A stretch of 64,000 nucleotides of DNA from Micromonospora rhizosphaerae (lineage in GTDB: Bacteria; Actinomycetota; Actinomycetes; Mycobacteriales; Micromonosporaceae), in assembly GCF_900091465.1 (NCBI RefSeq), contig NZ_FMHV01000002.1, positions 2,356,001 to 2,420,000 on the forward strand. Direction: 5' to 3'. A program made the position numbers and the translations under genes. This document shows positions 45,101 through 52,664 of this stretch, piece by piece (position 1 is the first letter of the stretch; every line of letters starts with the position of its first letter). The notes under the pieces are model-generated. The model saw nothing but the letters and a program-made list of their open reading frames with translations, was not told where the DNA came from and did no database searches.

Positions 45101-45786
45101 CCCTGCTGATCCGCGAGGATGAGGTGGCGTTGCTGCACGATCGGGCCCTCGGACCGCCCGTCGGGGCCATCGCGCAGCCGTCGTACCGGACCGTCGAGGG
45201 CGAGCTGTCCCCCGGCGGTCGGTTGCTGCTCTACACCGACGGTCTCATCGAGGACCGCCAGCTCGGCATCGACGCGGCGCTCGGCCAGCTGCATGCGGAC
45301 GCGACGACCCGGGGAGCGCACGTGGCCGATCTGGTCGACGCGGTGGTCGAGCGGGTCGCCAGCCGGCCCCGGCATGACGACGTGGCCGTGCTGGCCCTGG
45401 AGGCGACCGAGCTGAACCGGTTCGTGCTACGGCTGCCGGCCGACCCGACCCGACTCAGCGTGCTGCGCAAGCGGCTGGACGATTTCCTCGCCGCCCACCA
45501 GATCGGCGAGGACGACCTGTTCGACCTCACCGTGGCGATCTCCGAGGCTGCCGCGAACGCCATCGAGCACCCGGTCTCGCCGACCGAGCCGGTGATCAGC
45601 GTCGAGGTGACGATCGAGGACCGCACGGTGACCGCCACGGTCCGCGACAGTGGGCGGTGGCGGGAGTCCACCGGCTCGGGCTTCCGGGGGCGTGGGCTGG
45701 CGCTGATCAAGGCGCTCGGCGAGTTGACGGTGCGGCGTAGCGCCGACGGCACCGAGGTGACGCTGCGCCGGCAGCTCCAGGACTGA
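42112..45786 (+). CDS. Hybrid sensor protein: PAS/GAF - histidine kinase - receiver - PP2C phosphatase - anti-sigma kinase
   Basis: A 1224-residue signalling protein. Its parts in order are a PAS-like sensor (~15-165), a GAF-like domain (~190-330) and HisKA with phospho-acceptor His362 (NVSHEFRTPL). An HATPase domain (~460-585) and a receiver with Asp677 (LTDVMMPRLDGF) and KPF follow. Next come a second sensor-like stretch, a SpoIIE/PP2C phosphatase (GGDWYDV and GDVVGKG, ~860-1070) and an RsbW-type HATPase (SEAAANAIEHP, ~1090-1220). It joins two-component and partner-switching logic in one chain. No membrane helix is present. The ATG at 42112 follows GGGAGG. It faces a STAS antagonist gene. 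Confidence 0.9.
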   Translation: MSSAQRGEDGCRSSSGTGEAELPPLLAAAFAAGGEMGERLRRFDWPATRLGGPESWPPALCHAVSMMLSSGAQIAMFWGDEHRTFYNDAYLPTIGAKHPAVIGQPAREHWVETWDVLGPLLDGVRRTGEPYRGENHPFVIDRHGFLEDVYFDVSYDPIRDADGTVNGVFCVVNETTGRVLGERRMRALAELGTRLADVQSTLELGRAAAQVLDGHRADLPFSLLWLHDEDGRPALAGCNGVDPGQVIDVPPELLARIASGGAADGDGTLPVADLLGAVPPDAAEQALVLPISATKEAAGALVVGLARRLPLTDEYRDFVDLVAAQISRAVGKQRAYEQERARAAELAALNRAKANFFANVSHEFRTPLTLVLGPLEDMLAVPGLSAADTERLAVMHRNALRLVKLVNTVLDFSRLESGRLAARFQPTDLADYTSRLASTFRSATDRAGLRLVVDCPPLPAPVYVDRDMWEKIVLNLVSNAVKFTFDGEIRVRVRAADGAARLEVTDTGVGIVPEELAHVFERFHRVPGVRSRTHEGTGIGLALVRELVEMHIGTVEARSRLDEGSTFTVTVPFGYVHLPADRVATLAPVPLTEPEQARLYVAETALWTDQVETPGPLPEPVDAPVGAGRILLADDNADLREHVSRLLAPGYEVVAVPDGVAALRLAVESPFDLVLTDVMMPRLDGFGLVTALRADPRTRHVPIVLLSARAGSAEAVAGLSAGADDYLTKPFSSQELIARVRANVELGQLRGQIIRRLRALADAAVAINTARSTAEVVQVAARHALGLAEAARVVVTATGARHEADGGGEAPVDPSVVLPLTGTSGEQLGELRVWRRDGDGTERAALTELARLVGVRLENARLYEAEHRIATTLQHSLLPRTLPQLPGAVVASRYLPGSADVEVGGDWYDVIGVADDALVLVIGDVVGKGVRAAAAMGQLRNALRAYVLEGFDPGQALTRLNRLVRSTEGGSFTTVLCLWFSPRTRRLRYASAGHPSPLLIREDEVALLHDRALGPPVGAIAQPSYRTVEGELSPGGRLLLYTDGLIEDRQLGIDAALGQLHADATTRGAHVADLVDAVVERVASRPRHDDVAVLALEATELNRFVLRLPADPTRLSVLRKRLDDFLAAHQIGEDDLFDLTVAISEAAANAIEHPVSPTEPVISVEVTIEDRTVTATVRDSGRWRESTGSGFRGRGLALIKALGELTVRRSADGTEVTLRRQLQD

Positions 45787-45796
45787 CCCGGTCGGC

Positions 45797-46111
45797 TCAG
45801 GCCGTGCGAAGCCAGTCCTGCTCGCCTAGACCGGAGATCTCCAGCACGCGGTGGACCTGCCGGGACGGCAGCACGGTCAGCGCGCCGGGGTAGCGCTGGG
45901 CCAGCCGGACCACCGCGTGGATGGCCGCCGAGTCGAAGAACGTGACCGCCCGCAGGTCGAGCGTCACGTGCCCGGCGGGCTCGGCGAGGGCGGTCTGGAG
46001 CATGCTGTCGGCGGTGGCCATGTCGACCTCGCCGGTCACCACCACGTGGAGCTGATCACCGTCGACCTCCGAAGTCGCGGAGAAGACGGGAGGTGCACCC
46101 GCTTGATCCAC
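45797..46111 (-). CDS. STAS-domain anti-sigma factor antagonist
   Basis: A 104-residue STAS protein of the RsbV/SpoIIAA type: VTGEVDMATADSML, HVTLDLRAVTFFDSAAIHAV (the phosphorylatable Ser is in DSAA) and a C-terminal helix RVLEISGLGEQDWL. It is probably the substrate of the PP2C and RsbW-like domains of the hybrid kinase, whose stop lies 10 nt away on the other strand. The GTG at 46111 gives the usual family length; no strong ribosome-binding site is seen, so the start is tentative. Confidence 0.85.
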   Translation of the reverse strand: MDQAGAPPVFSATSEVDGDQLHVVVTGEVDMATADSMLQTALAEPAGHVTLDLRAVTFFDSAAIHAVVRLAQRYPGALTVLPSRQVHRVLEISGLGEQDWLRTA

Positions 46112-46193
46112 GCAGCCACAATCGCACAGCCGGCCCGGCCCGGCAACAGTCCGCGGGAGCGGGCTGTGGCGGGGCCCACCCGGCCCTCGGCGA

Positions 46194-46199
46194 TAGGGT
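46194..46199 (+). promoter_or_regulatory. -10 box of a leaderless map transcript
   Basis: TAGGGT is followed after 6 nt by the map ATG, so transcription should start at or next to the first codon. Confidence 0.6.
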
Positions 46200-46205
46200 G
46201 TCGAC

Positions 46206-47063
46206 ATGACCGTCCGTGCGCCGCTGACCCCAGGCACGCTCTCCCCGTGGCGACCGGTGCCAGCCCACATCCCCAGGCCGGAGTACGTGGGCAAGAAGCG
46301 CCCCCAGGAGTGGCGCGGCTCGCATGTGCAGACGCCGGAGACCATCGAGAAGATGCGGATCGCCGGCCGGCTCGCCGCCCAGGCCACCCAGCTCGCCGGG
46401 GAGCACTGCAAGCCGGGGGTGACCACCGACGAGATCGACCGGGTGGTGCACGAGTTCCTGTGCGACCACGGCGCATACCCGTCGACGCTGGGCTACAAGG
46501 GCTTCCCGAAGTCCTGCTGCACCAGCCTCAACGAGGTGATCTGCCACGGCATCCCCGACTCGACGGTGCTCGAGGACGGCGACATCATCAACGTCGACGT
46601 CACCGCGTACATCGGCGGGGTGCACGGGGACACCGACGCCACCTTCTGCGTGGGCGAGGTGAGCGAGGAGGCCCGGCTGCTGGTCGAGCGGACCCACGAG
46701 GCGATGATGCGGGGCATCAAGGCGGTCGCCCCGGGCCGGCAGATCAACGTGATCGGCCGGGTGATCGAGTCGTACGCCAAGCGGTTCGGCTATGGCGTGG
46801 TCCGCGACTTCACCGGTCACGGCATTGGCGAGTCCTTCCACAGCGGTCTGTACGTGCCGCACTATGACAGCCCCCGTCCGACCGACGTGATGGAGCCGGG
46901 GATGACGTTCACCATCGAGCCGATGATCACCCTGGGCACCTACCAGTACGACATGTGGGACGACGGCTGGACGGTGGTCACCAAGGACCGGAGGTGGACG
47001 GCCCAGTTCGAGCACACCATCGTCGTGACCGACGACGGCTACGAGATCCTCACCCTGCCGTGA
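46206..47063 (+). CDS. map: Methionine aminopeptidase, type I
   Basis: A 285-residue MetAP that removes N-terminal Met. The metal ligands are visible in [35 protein letters not shown] and QFEHTIVV. The ~40-residue N-terminal extension with the Pro-rich [13 protein letters not shown] is the type found in the actinobacterial MetAP1c group. The ATG at 46206 has no Shine-Dalgarno and appears leaderless. The VIT1-like gene follows with a 4-bp overlap. Confidence 0.96.
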   Translation: MTVRAPLTPGTLSPWRPVPAHIPRPEYVGKKRPQEWRGSHVQTPETIEKMRIAGRLAAQATQLAGEHCKPGVTTDEIDRVVHEFLCDHGAYPSTLGYKGFPKSCCTSLNEVICHGIPDSTVLEDGDIINVDVTAYIGGVHGDTDATFCVGEVSEEARLLVERTHEAMMRGIKAVAPGRQINVIGRVIESYAKRFGYGVVRDFTGHGIGESFHSGLYVPHYDSPRPTDVMEPGMTFTIEPMITLGTYQYDMWDDGWTVVTKDRRWTAQFEHTIVVTDDGYEILTLP

Positions 47064-47776
47064 CCGAGACCCCGGCGGCGCTGCGCGAGGCGCACCACGC
47101 GGACGTGGCCGGCGGCTGGCTGCGACCGGCCGTGTTCGGCGCGATGGACGGACTGGTCACCAACATCGCCCTGATCGCGGGCGTCGGCGGTGGTGGTGTC
47201 TCCCCGCGCAGCATCGTCCTCACCGGCGCGGCCGGCCTGGTCGCCGGCGCCATCTCGATGGGCCTGGGGGAGTACACCAGCGTCCGGTCGGCCAACGAGC
47301 AGGTCGCCGCCGAGGTGGCCAAGGAGCGGCGCGAGCTGGAGCGGCATCCTGAGGCGGAGGCCCGGGAACTGGCCGAGACGTGGGTCGCCCGCGGCCTGCC
47401 CCGAGACCTGGCCGTGCAGGTGGCCGAGGCGGTGCGGCGCAACCCGGAGGAGGCGCTGCGCATGCACGTCCGGGAGGAGCTGGGCGTCGACCCGGACGAG
47501 CAGCCGAGCCCGTGGGCGGCGGCGATCTCCTCGTTCCTGTGCTTCTCCCTCGGCGCCCTGGTTCCGCTGCTGACCTACCTGCTCGGCTTCACCAGCCTCT
47601 GGCTGGCGCTCGGCGTCGGCGGGGTGGGGCTCTTCGTGGCCGGGGCGATCGTCGCCCGGTTCACCAATCGCCGGTGGTGGTCCAGCGGGCTGCGGCAGCT
47701 CCTCCTGGGCGCGGCGGCCGCCGCCGCGACGTACCTGGTGGGCGCCCTGATCGGCGTCCAGGGCGGGGTCAGCTGA
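47060..47776 (+). CDS. VIT1/CCC1-family iron/manganese transporter
   Basis: A 238-residue membrane protein. The family N-terminus [21 protein letters not shown] and the second helix [15 protein letters not shown], with the metal-ligand Met and Glu, are present. A cytoplasmic acidic metal-binding helix ([20 protein letters not shown]) and three C-terminal helices complete it. Members move Fe2+/Mn2+ out of the cytosol. The GTG at 47060 overlaps the map stop, so the genes are coupled. Confidence 0.9.
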   Translation: MTETPAALREAHHADVAGGWLRPAVFGAMDGLVTNIALIAGVGGGGVSPRSIVLTGAAGLVAGAISMGLGEYTSVRSANEQVAAEVAKERRELERHPEAEARELAETWVARGLPRDLAVQVAEAVRRNPEEALRMHVREELGVDPDEQPSPWAAAISSFLCFSLGALVPLLTYLLGFTSLWLALGVGGVGLFVAGAIVARFTNRRWWSSGLRQLLLGAAAAAATYLVGALIGVQGGVS

Positions 47777-47817
47777 CCCTCCCTGCCGCACCGCCGTCCC
47801 GCGCATTTCCCGGAAGC

Positions 47818-47849
47818 GTGGCCATTCCGCGTCGGATAGCCACTCGTTC
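47818..47849. terminator. Palindrome related to the one at 14663 (imperfect hairpin)
   Basis: 27 of 32 positions match the ispG/padR palindrome, starting GTGGC and ending GCCACTC plus TTC. Its 13-nt arms (47818-47830 / 47831-47843) pair with one mismatch and two G-T wobbles. It lies between the convergent VIT1-like and nucleotidyltransferase genes. Confidence 0.55.
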
Positions 47850-47885
47850 CTTGAAACAGTGCGATCCGTGGGGGCGGCGGAGGCG

Positions 47886-48623
47886 TCAGCCGTCGAGGAG
47901 GTCGTCGACGGTGCCGTCGACCGGGCGGCCACGGGCGGCCAGCTCCTCGGCCTGCCGGGCCAGGACCGCGCCAACCTCGGTCATGTCCGCGCCGGCCAGC
48001 CCGGTACGCCGGACGGCGTCCCCGGGATCGCGGAAGTAGGTGCGGCTGAGCAGCCCCTGCACCGTGGCCGCCGCCAGCCGTGCCTCGCCGAGCATGAGCA
48101 GCGCCTGGTCGGTCTCGTACCACTCGGCGAGCCGGGTGGCCCGGGCGTGCGCGGCGCTGCCCCGGTACCACGCCTGCCGGGCGGCCGCGCTGAACTCGGC
48201 CGGCCGGGCCCGGGCCAGCCGCGCCAGGTGCTCGTCGCGCAGGCTGCGCAGCCAGCCGGTCGGGTCGTGCAGCGCGCGGGTGGTGACGTACCGGTCGGCG
48301 GCCAGCGGCCAGAGCGATGTGATCGTTCGGGCCTGCCGCAGGTAGTCGTCCGCGCCCGCGACGGTCAGGTCGACCAGCACCCCGTCCACCCGGCGGGTGG
48401 ACGGCATCGGGCCGGTGCCCGGCCGGTAGGTGGCCAGCAGCAGCCCGATCTCGCCGTCCCCGCCTCCGTCGTCGTCGCCGTGGGCCAGCGGGCCGTGCAC
48501 CGCGACGGCGAGGATCTCGGCCGGGAACCGCCGCAGCGCCCCCTCCGCCACCCGCTCGGCGACCCTCCACCGTGGGTCGTCCAGGTGCGGGTCGGTCTCC
48601 ACCTCCACGCCGCTTCCGTCCAC
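47886..48623 (-). CDS. Nucleotidyltransferase-like protein
   Basis: A 245-residue protein. The N-terminal part (EILAVAVHGPLAHG, GEIGLLLATY, VDGVLVDLTV) fits the strand and acidic-residue order of minimal nucleotidyltransferases of the kanamycin type. However, the usual GS-x10-D-x-D motif is poorly kept (HG-PLAHG, then GDGEIG). The C-terminal two-thirds are helical, with RARPAEFSAAARQAWYRG. Antibiotic-modifying activity should not be assumed. The GTG at 48623 follows GGAGG. Confidence 0.6.
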   Translation of the reverse strand: MDGSGVEVETDPHLDDPRWRVAERVAEGALRRFPAEILAVAVHGPLAHGDDDGGGDGEIGLLLATYRPGTGPMPSTRRVDGVLVDLTVAGADDYLRQARTITSLWPLAADRYVTTRALHDPTGWLRSLRDEHLARLARARPAEFSAAARQAWYRGSAAHARATRLAEWYETDQALLMLGEARLAAATVQGLLSRTYFRDPGDAVRRTGLAGADMTEVGAVLARQAEELAARGRPVDGTVDDLLDG

Positions 48624-48774
48624 GGGCCACCTCCGTCCGACGACGGGGCCACCGGGGCGCCGGCGGCCCGGGGCGTCGCTGCCCGGTCGGGACCGGCGCA
48701 GCGCGGACCATCCGCCGCTCACCACCCTAATCAGGACCGTCCGCCACGCCGACGTGCCGCGCCCGTGTCCCGGG

Positions 48775-49302
48775 TCAGGACGGGTCGGGCCCGGCCCGGA
48801 CGAGGCTCGTCTCGCAGTGGTCGAGCCAACGGATCTCCGCCTCGGCCTGGAAGACCATCGCGTCCAGCACCAGCCGCCAGGGCAGGTCCTCCGGCCCGTC
48901 GCTGGCGTACTTCATCCGGGTCAACTCCTGCAACGCGCGCATGCTGGCGCCGCGCTGGGTCTGCAGCACCGAGCGGACGTCGACGCCCGGCGTGGTCAGC
49001 GCCAGGGCCAGCTTGATCGCGAGCTGGTCGCGGGGCCGGTCGGCCCGGCTGATCGGGGTGGCGAACCAGAGCGCCAGCTCCGCTCGTCCGGCGTCGGTGA
49101 TCTCGTACGGCCGCTGCCCGCTCTCGTTCTCCGGCAGCGGCCGGACCAGGCCGTCGCGTTCCAGCCGGGAGAGGGTCGTGTAGACCTGCCCGATGTTCAG
49201 CGGCCAGGTCGAGCCGGTCGACTCCTCGAACGCGGCGCGCAGCTGGTAGCCGTACATCCGGCCGCGTTCAAGCAGGGCGAGCAGTCCGTGACGGATGGAC
49301 AT
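48775..49302 (-). CDS. PadR-family transcriptional regulator
   Basis: A 175-residue PadR protein with the winged helix at the very N-terminus (IRHGLLALLERGRMYGYQL, NIGQVYTTLSRLERDGLV, QRPYEITDAGRAEL) and a long C-terminal helical domain of the Vir_act type. It is not next to an obvious target and is probably autoregulated through the palindromes at 49311-49328. The ATG at 49302 has CATACT (minus strand, 49310-49315) 7 nt upstream, so it may be leaderless. Confidence 0.88.
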   Translation of the reverse strand: MSIRHGLLALLERGRMYGYQLRAAFEESTGSTWPLNIGQVYTTLSRLERDGLVRPLPENESGQRPYEITDAGRAELALWFATPISRADRPRDQLAIKLALALTTPGVDVRSVLQTQRGASMRALQELTRMKYASDGPEDLPWRLVLDAMVFQAEAEIRWLDHCETSLVRAGPDPS

Positions 49303-49310
49303 GCCACGGA

Positions 49311-49328
49311 GTATGCATACCTGGTATG
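49311..49328. promoter_or_regulatory. PadR-type operator: overlapping palindromes at the padR promoter
   Basis: GTATGCATAC (49311-49320) and CATACC-T-GGTATG (49316-49328) are both perfect palindromes and overlap each other and the -10 region of the PadR gene. This arrangement fits autorepression. Confidence 0.6.
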
Positions 49329-49382
49329 TGGGCCGCAAACGGAACGAGTGGGGCGTGACCAGGTCACGTCGGTCGGGGCGGC

Positions 49383-49832
49383 TCAGGCCGGGCGGCCGGG
49401 GAAGGGAACGGTGAGCGGGGTCACGCCGGCGGTGCGCCGCCAGCGGGTCGCCCGCAGCGCGCAGTCGGTCAGCGCGGCCAACGCCCGGTTGCGGTCGGCC
49501 CCGGTGGTTTGCGGCAGGGCCGCCCGCCAGAACCCGGCCGTCCGCTCCTCGATCTCGATCGCCAGCTTGACTGCGCTCGCCCGGTCGGTCACCGGGTAGG
49601 GCAGCGCGTACCCGGCCCGGTCGGCGGGGACCTGACCGCCGCCGGAGCTGAGCTGCAGGACCAGGGCGTCGCGGCGGGCCCGGTGGGCCGCCTCGGCGGC
49701 GCGGGCGGCCGTCCGGGCGGCGTCGGTGAGGCGTACGCCGATGGGGCCGTAGGCCCAGATCGCCGCGTACTCCGCGCTGAGGGCCGCGGCGAGGGCCCCG
49801 GCGGCCCCGGACGGTGCGGTGCGGGGGATCAC
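49383..49832 (-). CDS. DUF4439 ferritin-like domain protein
   Basis: A 149-residue, Ala-rich helical protein. AALSAEYAAIWAYGPIGVRL, with AHRARRDAL further on, and EIEERTAGFW match the DUF4439 ferritin-like helical bundle. The carboxylate and His residues could bind metal, but this is inference. The GTG at 49832 overlaps the stop of the upstream lipoprotein gene by 4 bp. The pair precedes rimP, as in other actinobacteria. Confidence 0.8.
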   Translation of the reverse strand: MIPRTAPSGAAGALAAALSAEYAAIWAYGPIGVRLTDAARTAARAAEAAHRARRDALVLQLSSGGGQVPADRAGYALPYPVTDRASAVKLAIEIEERTAGFWRAALPQTTGADRNRALAALTDCALRATRWRRTAGVTPLTVPFPGRPA

Positions 49833-50323
49833 TTCAGCGCCTCCACATGGGTCGCCCGGGCGGCGGCGATCGAGCCGAGCAGCGCGGCCCGCTCGGCCGG
49901 CGCCGCCGCGCACGCCTTCGCCGCGTTCTCCCGACCCTGTTGCTCCGCCTCGCGGAGCGCGGCCAGCACCTCGTCGGGATCGGTCGCCGCCGCGGTCGGC
50001 GTGCCGGCCGGGGCGCCGGAGGACACCTTGCGTCCGATCACCCGGCGCAGCTCGCCGGCGTGCGCCTGGTGGGCGTCGGCGATCGGGGTGAGCCGGTCGG
50101 CCAGGCCCGGGACGGCGGCGATGGCGGCCCGGTGCCGGGCGGCCAGCTCGGCCGACTCGGCCGCGAGGGGCTCCAGCGGGTCGGGGGGCGGTGGCTCGTT
50201 GTTCCGGTCGAAGAGATCACAGCCGGCGAGTGGCACGGCCGCGCCGCCGAGCGCCACCAGCGCTCCGGCGCGCAGCACCTTTCGCCGGGAATGTCCCGCT
50301 GCTCGGTCGCGCTGTGTCGTCAT
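49829..50323 (-). CDS. Tat-type lipoprotein, Ala-rich
   Basis: A 164-residue exported lipoprotein. The N-terminus has the twin-arginine-like motif SRRKVLRAG, a hydrophobic stretch and the lipobox LAGC (Cys at residue ~35). The mature part is helical, Ala/Glu-rich, with a Thr/Pro-rich patch. It is coupled to the DUF4439 gene by a GTGA overlap, so the two probably act together at the cell surface; the role is unknown. The ATG at 50323 has AGGTGG about 8 nt upstream. Confidence 0.8.
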   Translation of the reverse strand: MTTQRDRAAGHSRRKVLRAGALVALGGAAVPLAGCDLFDRNNEPPPPDPLEPLAAESAELAARHRAAIAAVPGLADRLTPIADAHQAHAGELRRVIGRKVSSGAPAGTPTAAATDPDEVLAALREAEQQGRENAAKACAAAPAERAALLGSIAAARATHVEALK

Positions 50324-50508
50324 GCCCGTGGCCACCTGGACAAGTCAACACCATCCGTGGCCCGGCGTGGGCCACTGGCGTCGGTGCGCCGCCGGGTCTG
50401 TTGCCCCGCCCGCGCGTTACGCTCTGCGCAGCCACCGGGCGCGACCGCCCCGGTGGCGTGCCGGCATGGCGGGCCGATCGGGCCCGGAGTTCGATCAGGA
50501 GAAGGCAG

Positions 50509-51183
50509 ATGACGCAGCGTGGCCGCGCCACCCGGTCGACGGGGCCGTCGGGTCGACCCCGGCGGACCGGCGGCCCCCGTGGCGGGGAACGGGTCGGCGC
50601 CCAGCGCGGCGGTGACCTCGGCGCCCGGCGCGAGCGCCTGCGCGAGGTGATCGAGCCGGTGGTGACCGAGGCCGGCTACGACCTGGAGGACCTCTCCGTC
50701 TCCCGGGCCGGCCGGCGGCACGTCGTACGCGTGATCGTGGATGCCGACGGCGGGATCAACCTGGACGCCGTCGCGGAGGTCTCCCGGGCGGTCTCCGCGG
50801 CGCTGGACGCCGCGGAGGAGTCCGGCGGCGACATCGTCGCGGGGGAGTACCAGCTCGAGGTGAGTTCCCCGGGCGTCGACCGGCCGCTCACCCTGCCCCG
50901 GCACTGGCGGCGCAACGTCGGCCGGCTGGTCAAGGTGACCGTGCGGGGCGCGGCTGGGCAGCCTGCCGGGGACCGGCAGCTCACCGGGCGGGTGGTCGCC
51001 GCCGACGACGAGCGCGTGACGCTGGAGACGGACGCCGGCCGTGCGGAACACCGCTACGCCGAACTCGGCCCCGGTCGGGTGCAGGTGGAGTTCAGCCGCC
51101 TCGACGAGGTGGCGGACGCCGACGAGTTCGAGGACGACACTGACGACATCGACGATGAAGATGTGGAGGACGAGGAGAGGTGA
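50509..51183 (+). CDS. rimP: Ribosome maturation factor RimP
   Basis: RimP assists 30S subunit maturation. In this 224-residue protein the conserved core starts at ~residue 43 ([19 protein letters not shown]). It continues with [30 protein letters not shown] and the C-terminal Sm-like barrel, ending in a very acidic tail ([19 protein letters not shown]). The first 40 residues are a basic Arg/Gly-rich extension, common in actinobacteria. The ATG at 50509 follows AGGAGAAGG. It overlaps nusA by 4 bp. Confidence 0.95.
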   Translation: MTQRGRATRSTGPSGRPRRTGGPRGGERVGAQRGGDLGARRERLREVIEPVVTEAGYDLEDLSVSRAGRRHVVRVIVDADGGINLDAVAEVSRAVSAALDAAEESGGDIVAGEYQLEVSSPGVDRPLTLPRHWRRNVGRLVKVTVRGAAGQPAGDRQLTGRVVAADDERVTLETDAGRAEHRYAELGPGRVQVEFSRLDEVADADEFEDDTDDIDDEDVEDEER

Positions 51184-52223
51184 ACATCGACCTCGCGGCG
51201 CTGCGCGCACTCGAGCGCGAGCGGGAGATCCCGTTCGACACGATCCTCTCGGCGATCGAGACCGCACTGCTGACCGCCTACCGGCACACCGAGGGCGCCG
51301 AGCCGCACGCCCGGGTGGAGATCGACCGGAAGACCGGGGCCGCCTCGGTCTACGCGCAGGAACTGGACGACGAGGGCGCCGTGGTGCGGGAGTGGGACGA
51401 CACCCCGCACGACTTCGGCCGGATCGCCGCCATGACGGCGAAGCAGGTGATCCTCCAGCGGCTGCGGGAGGCCACCGACGAGGTGCACCTCGGCGAGTAC
51501 GTGGGCCGCGAGGGTGACCTGGTCACCGGCGTGGTGCAGGCGCACGAGGCGCGGGCCGAGAAGGGCATCGTCACCGTCGACCTGGGCAAGCTGGAGGGCG
51601 TCCTGCCGCAGTCCGAGCAGGTCCCCGGCGAGCGGTACGCGCACGGCGAGCGGATCCGCTGCGTCGTGGTGCACGTGGCCAAGGGAATGCGCGGCCCCCA
51701 GATCACGTTGTCCAGATCGCACCCCGCGCTGGTGAAGAAGCTCTTCGCGCTCGAGGTGCCGGAGATCGCCGACGGGACGGTCGAGATCGCCGCGATCGCC
51801 CGTGAGGCGGGTCACCGTACGAAGATCGCAGTCCGCTCCACCACCCCGGGCGTCAACGCCAAGGGCGCCTGCATCGGCCCGATGGGTCAGCGCGTGCGGG
51901 CGGTGATGAGCGAGCTGCACGGTGAGAAAATCGACATTATCGACTGGTCGGACGATCCGGCGACCTTCGTCGGAAACGCCCTGTCCCCGGCCAAGGCGCT
52001 GCGGGTCGAGGTGGTCGACCTGGCCAGCCGGACGGCCCGGGTTACCGTGCCGGACTTCCAGCTCTCTCTGGCGATCGGCCGGGAAGGGCAGAATGCCCGG
52101 CTTGCTGCCCGACTGACCGGTTGGCGGATCGACATCCGCTCCGACGCGGAGCAGAGCGGCGCGGCCGGCCGGGGCGGAGCTGATCACGTCCCGGAGCCGG
52201 GCGGCGCGGTCTCGAGTAGCTAG
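51180..52223 (+). CDS. nusA: Transcription termination/antitermination factor NusA
   Basis: The 347-residue protein has the NusA N-terminal RNA-polymerase-binding domain, an S1 domain (~105-180: [20 protein letters not shown]) and two KH domains. KH1 carries [14 protein letters not shown] and KH2 has [19 protein letters not shown]. The C-terminal acidic repeats of E. coli NusA are absent, as in other actinobacteria. The GTG at 51180 overlaps the rimP stop. Confidence 0.97.
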   Translation: MNIDLAALRALEREREIPFDTILSAIETALLTAYRHTEGAEPHARVEIDRKTGAASVYAQELDDEGAVVREWDDTPHDFGRIAAMTAKQVILQRLREATDEVHLGEYVGREGDLVTGVVQAHEARAEKGIVTVDLGKLEGVLPQSEQVPGERYAHGERIRCVVVHVAKGMRGPQITLSRSHPALVKKLFALEVPEIADGTVEIAAIAREAGHRTKIAVRSTTPGVNAKGACIGPMGQRVRAVMSELHGEKIDIIDWSDDPATFVGNALSPAKALRVEVVDLASRTARVTVPDFQLSLAIGREGQNARLAARLTGWRIDIRSDAEQSGAAGRGGADHVPEPGGAVSSS

Positions 52224-52226
52224 GGG

Positions 52227-52232
52227 TAGACT
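52227..52232 (+). promoter_or_regulatory. Internal promoter -10 before ylxR
   Basis: TAGACT is spaced 5 nt from the ylxR GTG at 52238, placing the start of transcription at the codon itself. This gives an internal leaderless promoter between nusA and ylxR. Confidence 0.5.
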
Positions 52233-52237
52233 TTCCG

Positions 52238-52549
52238 GTGGTACGACGCGCGCAACCGGTGCGCACCTGTGTGGGTTGCCGGAGACGTGCGCCGGCCAGC
52301 GAACTGCTGCGGATTGCCGCGGTCGGCGACGAGGCTGGTCACAGCCTCCGGCCCGATCCGGGCCGCAGACTGCCGGGTCGGGGGGCATACATGCACCCTG
52401 ATCCGGCCTGCTTCGCGCAGGCGGTGCGGCGCCGCGCCTTCGGGCGGGCACTGCGCATCACCGGGATCATCGATCATGGTGAGCTTGCGGAGCACATTGA
52501 CGCGCCAACCTCTACGTCCGGTCAGCCCGACCGGACGAGGGATCGCTAG
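52238..52549 (+). CDS. ylxR: YlxR-family (DUF448) RNA-binding protein
   Basis: A 103-residue protein with the YlxR signature PVRTCVGCRRRAPASELLRI, the GRGAYMHPDPACF segment and a basic helix. YlxR proteins bind RNA and, in some firmicutes, RNase P; in actinobacteria the gene sits between nusA and infB. The GTG at 52238 probably starts a leaderless message in addition to read-through from nusA. Confidence 0.92.
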   Translation: MVRRAQPVRTCVGCRRRAPASELLRIAAVGDEAGHSLRPDPGRRLPGRGAYMHPDPACFAQAVRRRAFGRALRITGIIDHGELAEHIDAPTSTSGQPDRTRDR

Positions 52550-52567
52550 CAAGGTAGGACGACCAAC

Positions 52568-52619
52568 ATGAGCACACGATGAAGTCCCTGAAATGACCAG
52601 GCTTCAAGTGCACGAGTGA
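52568..52619 (+). other. Chain of three overlapping mini-ORFs in the infB leader
   Basis: Three tiny reading frames are linked by ATGA-type overlaps: MSTR (52568-52582), MKSLK (52579-52596) and MTRLQVHE (52593-52619). The first ATG follows AGGTAGGACGACCAAC. Such a chain would make ribosomes terminate and restart repeatedly before infB; the effect on infB translation is unknown. Confidence 0.45.
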
Positions 52620-52649
52620 GGTCGCTGCGGGTGCTGCCCGCACGACCTC
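52618..52649 (+). promoter_or_regulatory. Hairpin directly upstream of the infB ribosome-binding site
   Basis: A stem of 13 pairs with one bulged C (52618-52631 with 52637-52649) has a 5-nt loop. It ends only a few bases before GAGGAG (52655-52660) and could affect access to the infB start. Confidence 0.5.
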
Positions 52650-52664
52650 GGAGTGAGGAGTGCA

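Noticed and set aside
47886..48623. Aminoglycoside nucleotidyltransferase resistance gene
   Set aside because: The signature GS-x-D-x-D core is degenerate and there is no resistance context; only a loose fold-level resemblance.
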